This document shows, in pieces, positions 56,839 through 64,000 of a DNA stretch of 64,000 nucleotides. Below the pieces are notes generated by a model. It did no database searches. It was not told where the DNA came from and saw nothing but the letters and a program-made list of their open reading frames with translations. The DNA is from Pomphorhynchus laevis (lineage: Eukaryota; Acanthocephala; Palaeacanthocephala; Echinorhynchida; Pomphorhynchidae). The stretch spans positions 1-64,000 of the forward strand of contig WNNJ02002159.1 in NCBI GenBank assembly GCA_012934845.2. Reading direction: 5' to 3'. Position 1 is the first letter of the stretch. Each line of letters opens with the position of its first letter. The position numbers and the translations under genes are program-made.

Positions 56839-57208
56839 TCACAAGTTGGGCGCGCGATGTGAGAGTCGAAAGTAGGCAGGAAATTGAGAATGGTGCCTCT
56901 TATACAGCGATTTCAAGTGACCGCGTAATGAACTACTTCTCAATCCAAGGATTTTAGCGGGGAAGCCATCAAGTTTGTTTATAATCGCCCAAAGGCAGGA
57001 TAGTAAAACAAATCTGTCACGAATCGAGCTTATCCCTAACGCACGCGGCCGCATGTGGTAGGACGCTCTTGTCCTAAAGCATATCCTTGAACCTCTCTTC
57101 AGTACCGACTCATAAACGGGCAATTCTCGCTTAGTGGTAGGAAAGCATACAGGGATGCAGTACTCCAGATGAGGGCGGACTAGTGAAGATAATAAGATAC
57201 CAAGCATT
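56839..57208 (-). pseudogene. C3 ORF2, thumb and C-terminus
   Basis: LGILLSSLVRPHLEYCIPVC, FPTTKRELPVYESVLKRGSR, ICFRTRASYHMRP, LDGFPAKILGLRSSSLRGH and LKSLYKRHHSQF, then RLSHRAPN and, past a frame change, LPEEIVAA. The domain equals the C-terminus of C1/C2. 3'UTR to about 56642 with an AGCT-TCTC-AGCT hairpin and TTGTATTTTTT end. Confidence 0.75.
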
Positions 57209-59519
57209 TTTTAACAAATACAAATTTATTTAACGTGGCAAATGCGTACAAGCTGCACGCTTACAAGTCCACAAACAAAAATGAAAAAGTCAAGCAGATA
57301 AATTGTTTAAATTGGATCGGATTTGGCGTTTGAAGCACGGCAGGGAAGTTAATTCGCGTATATGAATGGGCAGATGATTCCACGATAAAGGAGTAGCCAC
57401 CAGTAAGGAGCGGAGTCCAAAGGAGATAGAGTAGTTTGGGACATGTAAAAGAAGGGAATTACAGGAACGCAAGGAACAGTAAACAGGACGAAAATTATCA
57501 AGAAAAGGAAGGTTGAGAAATGAAGTGGTATGACAAGTTACAAGGCGGAAAACAACGAAAAGACGAATTTGAACACGACAATAAATTGTTGGAAAATCGA
57601 GAAAAGCAAGATGGTGGGATGTATGATCAAAACGACGAAGATGGAGGAGAATTCGGACGGCTGCGTTGACGATGCGTTGTAAGGGAAGAAGAGTGGATTT
57701 AGGTGAGTTGGAAAATAGACTAAGACAATAATCGAGTCTAGAAAAAAGGAGAAGATATGAGAGTCATACAGGAAGGGAAATCGATCAATCTACAAACTTG
57801 ACGGCGGTTGCGAAGTATCAAGGTAGATGAGCGTACTTTATCTCTAACGAAAGGTTTAAGTGAAAGTCGGTTGTCAAAATGGAAGCCTAGGAAAACGATA
57901 TTATCAACGATAGTAAAAATTGTAGAATTTAATGTTACGGAGGGAGGTTCTAAGCCGAGGCGTCGAGGTAGGATCCACATAATTTTGGATTGATCACGAT
58001 TCAGAGAAAGGTGAAGATATGAAAGATGATTGGAAATTGACACAAGACAGTCGGAAGCATAAACACTAAGATCGTGAATACGATAAACAGGTGCATGAGC
58101 ATAGATGAGAATGTCATCAGCATATTGCATAACATGGAAGTTAAATTTATGAGAAATCGAAGACAAATCACCAAGAAGAAGAGAGAAAAGTATAGGGCCT
58201 AATACGGAGCCTTGCGGAACACCGGACGGAATGGACGAAGGATGGGAGAGAGAAGAGTTAGAATATACGCGAAATGTACGGTTTGATAGATATGAAGAAA
58301 ACCATGATACAGTGGGTAAAGAGAAGCCATAATCATGACGAAGGCGATGGAGAAGAATCGAGTGATCGACGATGTCAAAAGCAGACGATAGATCAAGAGA
58401 AACTATGACACTACATAATTTATGTTCTCGCGATATGAGTAAGTAGTTATAAACTTTAATACATGCAATATCGGTAGAGTAATTAGAGCGAAAAGCGGCT
58501 TGGAAGGGAGGAAATAAGTTGAAGGAAAAGAGATATGTATTAACTTGCTTAAGAACGAGACGCTTAAGGAGTTTAGAGAGGGTCGGGAGAAGTGAAATAG
58601 GACGGTACGAATATGGTAGTGAGGAATCGAGAGATTGCTTTTTGATGAGAGGACGAACAGTGGCGCATTTCCAGATGGAAGGAAATGTACGGCCACGGAT
58701 GGACGAGTTGAACGATGTGGTTAGGAAGGGTAAGATAGAGGAGCAGATATTTTTTAGCAAGTGAGTGGGAATTGGGTCAGAAGGATATGTTTTATTAGGT
58801 AATGACAGCAAAACCGAAGAAACTTCATCAGACGACACGGAAAGAAGGTGGAATAGTTCTGGGAGGGAAGTATTTAAAGAGAAGAGTGGGTACAAGGGGG
58901 CTATGGGTAGTAGGGAAAGTAAATTAGATAGCTTAGTTTGTAGATAAGAAGAAAATTCATCAGGATTTATATTACAAGGGGTAGATGATCGTGAAAGAAT
59001 TGAGTTTAAGATTTTCCAATGAGATTTCGAGTTGGAAGATGACTCGAGTTGATTTCGCCAAAAGGGAGTACGTTTAGTATGTATAAGAACGAGATGTGAA
59101 CGGCGTAGAGAAAAGTAGGAATCACGGAGATTTGGGGGGAGTGAGTTGGGAGAACGTTTAAGAAAGCGTTTATACATACGAAAAGAGTGACGGAGTCGAC
59201 GCTTAGAAAGACTACAGTCAGAATCGAACCAGGGAGCATGGCGCAAGCGCTGGGAACGTCGAAGTCGACTAGGCAGAAGGTTATTGAGGATCGACGTAAG
59301 TTCAGAATCAAACAGAATGCAGAGATCATCGGGAGAGAGATAGTTAAGAGGAAGTGAAAATAATGAAGAATTGAGTAAGGCTGTGCAGAGAACAGGGATA
59401 TCGATAAGCTTCAAGGGTCGACTTGGTGTGGATAATGGTAAAGGCGGAGAAGGAGGACGGGGACGAGTAAGAGTAAGAGTGACAAGGAAATGATCGGACA
59501 AACCAGGATCAGTAATTGA
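57209..59519 (-). mobile_element. L2A-3: 5'-truncated L2A with 8-bp duplication
   Basis: Minus-strand L2A copy inserted in C3, flanked by CAAGCATT (57201-57208, 59520-59527). It starts inside the endonuclease (SITDPGLSDHFLV) and keeps linker, RT and 3' hairpin with ATTTGCCACGTTAAAT. More substituted than L2A-1/-2. Confidence 0.9.
57738..59519 (-). CDS. L2A-3 ORF2: linker and RT
   Basis: About 594 codons open: DPGLSDHFLVTLTLTRPRPP, LRHAPWFDSDCSLSKRRLRH, LSLPNKTYPSDPIPTHLLK, SLDLSSAFDIVDHSILLHRL, GVPQGSVLGPILFSLLLGD and MQYADDILIYAHAPVYRI. The frame closes near 57738 and resumes in other frames to the C-terminus (CNSLLLHVPNYSISFGLRSL, 57472-57290). Catalytic YADD kept. Confidence 0.85.
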   Translation of the reverse strand, partial: SITDPGLSDHFLVTLTLTRPRPPSPPLPLSTPSRPLKLIDIPVLCTALLNSSLFSLPLNYLSPDDLCILFDSELTSILNNLLPSRLRRSQRLRHAPWFDSDCSLSKRRLRHSFRMYKRFLKRSPNSLPPNLRDSYFSLRRSHLVLIHTKRTPFWRNQLESSSNSKSHWKILNSILSRSSTPCNINPDEFSSYLQTKLSNLLSLLPIAPLYPLFSLNTSLPELFHLLSVSSDEVSSVLLSLPNKTYPSDPIPTHLLKNICSSILPFLTTSFNSSIRGRTFPSIWKCATVRPLIKKQSLDSSLPYSYRPISLLPTLSKLLKRLVLKQVNTYLFSFNLFPPFQAAFRSNYSTDIACIKVYNYLLISREHKLCSVIVSLDLSSAFDIVDHSILLHRLRHDYGFSLPTVSWFSSYLSNRTFRVYSNSSLSHPSSIPSGVPQGSVLGPILFSLLLGDLSSISHKFNFHVMQYADDILIYAHAPVYRIHDLSVYASDCLVSISNHLSYLHLSLNRDQSKIMWILPRRLGLEPPSVTLNSTIFTIVDNIVFLGFHFDNRLSLKPFVRDKVRSSTLILRNRRQVCRLIDFPSCMTLISSPFF

Positions 59520-59527
59520 CAAGCATT

Positions 59528-61875
59528 AGAGATGACAGTCTGAGAAATGTATTTCTGATGTAGTACAATGCCCTAGTTGCTTTTATCCTTGCGTGCTCAC
59601 TTGTTAATCGTGTCTTAAGAGAGCGATGAATTATTACACCTAAGTCTTTATGGTGTTCAACTTCATTTAATAACGCACTACTAATGCGATACTGGAACGA
59701 CGAAGTAGTCTTCCCCATTCTCATCAAAACACATTTATCAACGTTTAACTCGAGTTCATTGGCTTCACACCATTCAGTAAGGCATTCAAGGTCGTCCTGT
59801 AGTGACTGACAATCGGTAGGAGTACAAACAACAGTCCAGATTTTTAAATCATCAGCATATGCAAAAACATGGATCTTTAAACGCAGGAACAGGTCATTAA
59901 GAAATACAACAAAAAGAAGAGGATCAATTACAGATCATTGAGGTGCACCGGAAAGCTCCCTAGATTTCTTTGAAAGAATACCACCAACTCTTACTTGGAA
60001 TGACCCCAAAGATAAGAAATTCTTAATTCACTTAAAGGTCTGAAAATTGAAACCATAGTGAGCAAGCTATGAGACGATACCCGCATGATGGACACTGTCA
60101 AAGGCCTTAGAAACTTCCGTAAAGGCAGCGTTGATAACATATCCAGAACTCAAGGCGTCAGTCCATCTTTCACGAGCTGTTATTAAATTGGTTAAACAAA
60201 AACGGCCCGGCATAAATCTGTGTTGTGCGTCTGAGAGAATATTGTTTTTTTAAATGAAGTCGAATATGCTTCGAGACTAGTTTTTCGAGAATTTTGGAAA
60301 ACACGCTAGTAAGACTAATAGGGCGAAAGTCTGACGAACTAACAGGAATGCTTCTTAGGTATCGAGATTACAATGGTACGCTTACAAATATCAGGAATCC
60401 AGCGATGTTTTAGGCTGTATCGAAAAACAGAGTTTAGATGCTGACAGAGAGAACAAGCTAAAGCACGAACCAGAAAGGGTGCAATGTCAACAGGGCCCGG
60501 AGAGCCAAATTGCCTCAGCGCTGATAATTTACTGTAAATATCATCTACTTCAATCTCTATCGCACAGTCGTGGATAGGAACAATACCCGCCTGCCATACG
60601 AACTAATTAAAGTCTACAGTATAGTTACATGGAACTACGAAGATCTTTGCTAGATGATTAGCATTCTGGGGTTTCCTTGTCAGAACTTTATCCGACGAAA
60701 TACACATTGCAATGATGTTCTCGAATGATTGTCTTTTTTTAAATTTTAGCCAGTTACAAAGATTCCGAGAAGCAGTGTACTCAATACGAATAGACGGATC
60801 TGTTCTAGACCTATGCTATACTGTGTTTCGAATTTTCAGGGCTGAATGGACTGGATAGTCAAACCAAGGTGGGCGCGAGATATCAGATTTAGGGCGCTGC
60901 AATGGAGCGAAACAGTTGGACGTACGCAATAAGCGGCCGACAAGTGTTCATAACTTTCTGGAACAGAAGAATTATACGTGTTGATTTCGGTAGAAAATGC
61001 TATTTGAAGTTGCTTAATGTCAACTTTAGCCCAATTTATTTTCATGATCTGAGTGAAATGTGAAGGCAGAATGTCGTGGCAAGGTACATACCATGACAGC
61101 AAACAGTGATCCTTGTTGCCTACTAGTGGATGATAGCAAATGTTGGAAATATCATCAATAACTTTTGTAAAAATTAAGTCAAGAATAGACCGAGATCCAA
61201 TGTACGTAGGATGACAAACATGTTGGACCAACATCAAGTCGAAGAGAATGAAACTACCGAGTTCCTTTTCAAGTCAAAGGCATGACAGCAAGCTCTGTCC
61301 TTCCTAATCAATGTTGGGGAAGTTAAAGTCATCGACCAGTAAAAATCGAGTAGAGGAGCATAGACGACATAGATATGGCCTCAGTTAGTTCAAATCCAAG
61401 AAGGCTGAAGGGGAACGATACAATATACAGATATAAATTTTGACCCTACCTCGAACAATGCAGGACGAAAGTCCTTCAAATGAAGAGTTAATGGAATCCG
61501 AAAAAGTATGTCAGACACACCTATGCTACCGTTAATGTACGCGGCTACACCACCTCCTCGTCTACTAGATTAACGATTCGAACGTGGCAAATAGTAGTTG
61601 GGAATTTGAACAATGTTGTCGGATATATTGGGATGCAACCAGGATTCACAAATGCAGAAGACACCATACTCATTTTCCAAAACAATATATTTTAGCTCAG
61701 TATATTGCGCCAAAAGACTGCGGACATTTGAGTAACCAAAATGTATGTTGCTATCATAGGAAATCTGAGAGATAGAATGAATATCACTAAAGTTAGCAAG
61801 ATCACTTGAGCGAAACCCATCTGTGCAACAATCTATGTCCGTAGCAAAGGTTGCCACCACACTGTCGGTCGCCAC
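59528..61875 (-). pseudogene. C3 ORF2: endonuclease and RT, decayed
   Basis: Endonuclease pieces: FGYSNVRSLLAQYTELKYIV, VFCICESWLHPNISD (61875-61570), MMLVQHVCHPTYIG, SRSILDLIFTKVID and VGNKDHCLLSW (61237-60836). RT between 60600 and 59530 is in many frames, with HRFMPGRFCLTNLI-like, FTEVSKAFDSVHH-like and FAYADDLKIWTVV-like stretches visible on translation, then EVEHHKDLGVIIHRSLKTRL and KATRALYYIRNTFLRLSS. Clearly old. Confidence 0.7.
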
Positions 61876-62070
61876 AGTACAACCCGAAAATTTCTTACAC
61901 AGAGATTAGATTCGCCATTGTTCAATCTTTTATGCAATTCTATAAAGGCATTCTTTCTCCTTACCCTATCCTTAGGGGATAAAGAATATATGGAAAGAAG
62001 AGCCGGGTAACCGAGACCTTTAGTTAAGCAGGAAGTTGACATGTTCCCTGGAACTGAGAACAACTTTCAA
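61833..62070 (-). pseudogene. C3 ORF1, C-terminal part
   Basis: KPRLLKVVLSS at the 5' edge, then YSLSPKDRVRRKNAFIELHK and RLNNGESNLCVRNFRVVLW: the conserved ORF1 C-terminal domain. It overlaps the -1-frame ORF2 start (ATDSVVATFATDID). Confidence 0.65.
61887..61893 (-). promoter_or_regulatory. Candidate -1 frameshift heptamer, C3
   Basis: Sense AGA AAT TTT CGG (ORF1 RNFR): A_AAT_TTT in phase. The -1 frame reads KFSGCTVATDSVV, the ORF2 start; no ATG is seen there. Confidence 0.5.
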
Positions 62071-62107
62071 CAACCTAGGTTTCTCAGGAAGCTGAGAAAC
62101 CTAGGTT

Positions 62108-62389
62108 GGTTTATAACAATTATTTATTAATTATCAATTATAACAATTAAATATCTCTTATAACAATTATTTATTATTTATAATTATTTACATATTTACT
62201 ATTTAATTATAGAATTTTTCTGAAGATGCTAGTAGTTTCTAGCGGAATATCAAAATGATTTTTCATGTCGTTCAACTATAACTGATAGTTCCTGGATATT
62301 TAAAAATTTTAATTTTAATTTTGATTTCTTTTTTTAATTCTGTAATTATTTTAAATACGTAGATTCAGATACCTGATTTCTAAGGTGTA
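62108..62389. other. AT-rich stretch with TAACAATTATTTATTA-type repeats
   Basis: No gene. ATAACAATTATTTATTA occurs about 62113 and again about 62159. It forms the 5' flank of C3 and may be the tail of LINE F. Confidence 0.5.
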
Positions 62390-63150
62390 ATTCATTAGTC
62401 TAAAGTCTTCCAACGTTTCGATAGAGAAAGCCTAAAGTTCTACAACATTTAGCCACAAAAATCGAACAGTAAAATCGCGTTTTTAATCCAGGTATCACAA
62501 TACCTAAATCAGTAACATGAGTTATTGATTCGATAACATTTGATTTTAATTTATAAGAGAAGGGCATTTGAGAGTTATTGATTCTCGTATACATTTGCTC
62601 ACATTGATGACTAGTTCATGTGATGAACACCCACTGCTGACCGATCCAAATCCGATTGTAGTAGGATAAAGCTAGGATAATCACCAACTAAATCTAATAA
62701 TCACCACAGTTTCGGATCAGCAGGCTATATTAGGCACTGACATGTAACATTTTCAGTGATTTCATCAATCTAGATATTAAATAAAGTGAGACTAAGAATA
62801 CAACCTTGAGGAACGCCCTGAGTGAGATTGTACCATTCTGAAAGAGAATCCCAACTAGTACAGGAAAAGAATGTCTGTTCAAGAATTCAAAATCTACAAA
62901 CACTATTAGATAATCCGTAATAATTAAGTTTTCTCAGTAAAACTATCAGATCAAAGGATTTGGACAGCTCAATAAAAACGACATTAACCGCTACATATCG
63001 TTCAACAAATCCGGCACAGCTTTCACGAGCTAATGTTAGTTGTTCATGTAATAGCCATCTGATTTTATCGTAAATATCGAACATACAGCTCAAGCTGTAG
63101 TTTTGATATCTCTGAAGAAGATGCAACAATAGTGCTCTTAATTGTTTTAT
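62390..63150 (-). pseudogene. LINE F: decayed RT fragment, CR1/Jockey-like
   Basis: Minus-strand RT pieces: LTLARESCAGFVERYVAVNV, VFIELSKSFDLIVLLRKLNY (63129-62887; matches the FxDFSKAFDxVxH block with changed residues), a QGVPQGCILSLTLFNI-like stretch near 62800 on translation, and KLKSNVIESITHVTDLGIVI with RTLGFLYRNVGRL (62594-62400). Not close to C1-C4. Heavily decayed. Confidence 0.55.
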
Positions 63151-63214
63151 TTCTTGGGAACCATTTCTTGTATAGAAATAAAAAAATAATAATTATAAAA
63201 AAGTTATTGTCAAA

Positions 63215-63760
63215 AAAACTTATTATAGGTTACAACTACTAGCCGCAAATGACAGTTTCCACTGTTCACAAATTTTGTTTTCAAAACATTAAATATCTAA
63301 ATAGATCCACGCATCCAAACCGGAGTTGACAATCTATTTTAACAGCAGCTTTTTGAAGTGGCGATAACTAGCAGCACTGGCAAGGTCCTAAGGTAACAAA
63401 TTCCAAATATTCTATTATCGGTGGGAAAGCTTACTCACACTTCTAACTTTACCGTGGCGAATTTAAACAGAGTGAAAGAGTGACCTCTGCAACTCGAATG
63501 GCGTAATTGTATACAAGATGATGGAAAACCTTCCGTTCCATGAACCAAAAGCAGCATCACTGCGAGGTCTAAATAAAGTAGCCTTTGAAATGTTGAAGGC
63601 AGTTTCAAACAAGCTAGACGCTCAGCGTAAGAATAATGTGAGCCAATACAAAATGCAGTATTCCACGTGTAGGTGGACGAAGGCACAATATAGATGCTTG
63701 AATAGTTTCGGCTTAAGCTTAGCTAATGTATTCTCTGTATAATACAAAGACTTCATTGTT
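63215..63760 (-). pseudogene. C4: 3' fragment of a C1-like LINE
   Basis: Encodes the end of a CR1-like ORF2 close to C1: KSLYYTENTLAKLKPKLFKH, LYCAFVHLHVEYC, then SYAERLACLKLPSTFQRLLY, LDLAVMLLLVHGTEGFPSSC and SCRGHSFTLFKFATVK. 3'UTR with GTCATTTGCGGCTAGTAGTT (63236-63255), the C1-type 3' motif. Truncated at about 63760 by L2A-4. Confidence 0.75.
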
Positions 63761-63764
63761 TTTT

Positions 63765-64000
63765 AATAATAATACACATTTATTTAATGTGGTAAATGCG
63801 TACAAGCTGTACGCTTACAAGTCCACAAACCAAAATGAAAAAGTCAAGCGGATAAATTGTTAAAATGGGATCGGATTTGTCGTTTGAAGCACTGCAGGGA
63901 AGTTGATTGGCGTATATGAATGGGCAGATGATTCCACGATAGAGGAGCAGCCACAATGAAGGAGCGGAATCCAAAGGAGGTAGAGTAGTTTGGGACATGT
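63765..64000 (-). mobile_element. L2A-4: 3' end, cut by the window edge
   Basis: Minus-strand L2A 3' end: ATT tail (63766-63776), hairpin GCGTACA-GCT-TGTACGC (63799-63815), then the ORF2 C-terminus in broken form (SQTTLPPLDSAPSLWLLLYR in one frame). The rest lies outside the window. Confidence 0.85.

Larger units (their letters stand above)
56642..62107 (-). mobile_element. CR1-like LINE C3, old, split by L2A-3, with 16-bp 5' palindrome
   Basis: Minus-strand CR1-type element. 5' part 59528-62107, 3' part 56642-57208, L2A-3 between. Rejoining at the CAAGCATT duplication gives RNTFLRLSSLM then LGILLSSLVRPHLEYC in one frame. The 5' end stands inside ORF1 (EKPRLLKVVL) and is followed by a perfect 16-bp inverted repeat (62072-62087 / 62092-62107, 4-base loop). 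Many stops and frame changes. Confidence 0.85.

Overview
The window is animal (invertebrate-like) nuclear DNA made almost entirely of non-LTR retrotransposons (LINEs) inserted into one another. Evidence for a metazoan host: APE-type L2/CR1-like LINEs, LINEs with a restriction-like endonuclease (RLE), an RTE-type endonuclease fragment, a Penelope-type GIY-YIG fragment, and one host exon with a classical 3' splice acceptor that encodes a ubiquilin-like UBA domain (18785-19390). Clade names rest on motif reading only. The species cannot be named from the sequence. No tRNA, rRNA, CRISPR or bacterial-style operon was recognised.

Layout. 85-7834: CR1-like LINE D (minus), split by the nested L2A-1 (1091-4362). 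7840-9617: Penelope and gypsy fossils and an AT-rich repeat. 9618-17660: mosaic of an RLE LINE with a zinc-finger N-terminus (RLEB) and three L2B fragments, all plus. 17661-19390: RTE fragment, sparse AT-rich DNA, host exon. 19425-44470: a mostly minus-strand, head-to-tail series of a second RLE family with a CXC-like cysteine cluster (RLEA-1, -3, -4, -5, -6), interrupted by later arrivals (RLEA-12, L2A-2/L2A-5, CR1-like C1, RLEA-2, L2B-1). 44471-50962: RLEA-7, full ORF2 of CR1-like C2, RLEA-8. 50963-51960: AT-rich RT-like fragment with a foldable 3' region, then the AT repeat again. 51961-55656: inverted copy of RLEA-4 that also carries the 3' end of its upstream neighbour RLEA-5. 55657-64000: RLEA-11, an acidic coding remnant, C3 with nested L2A-3, LINE F, C4 and L2A-4.

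How the parts relate. Target-site duplications and restored reading frames give an insertion order: RLEA-1 is older than C1, which is older than RLEA-2; RLEA-5 is older than L2B-1; D is older than L2A-1; C3 is older than L2A-3. The copies that look whole are RLEA-2 (one long ORF with CXC, RT and RLE), L2A-1 ORF2 (969 codons) and C2 ORF2 (1012 codons).

Main observations: (1) several LINE lineages have ORF2 in the -1 frame relative to ORF1, and all carry an in-phase A_AAT_TTT heptamer there, suggesting -1 frameshifting; (2) RLEA elements stand head-to-tail with A-tails abutting 5' A-runs, as in HeT-A-type arrays, and one copy has transduced its neighbour's 3' end; (3) short 5' leader modules are shared and reordered among otherwise unrelated LINEs; (4) 5'-truncated insertions end in perfect foldbacks; (5) 3' hairpins carrying ATTTGC recur across clades.
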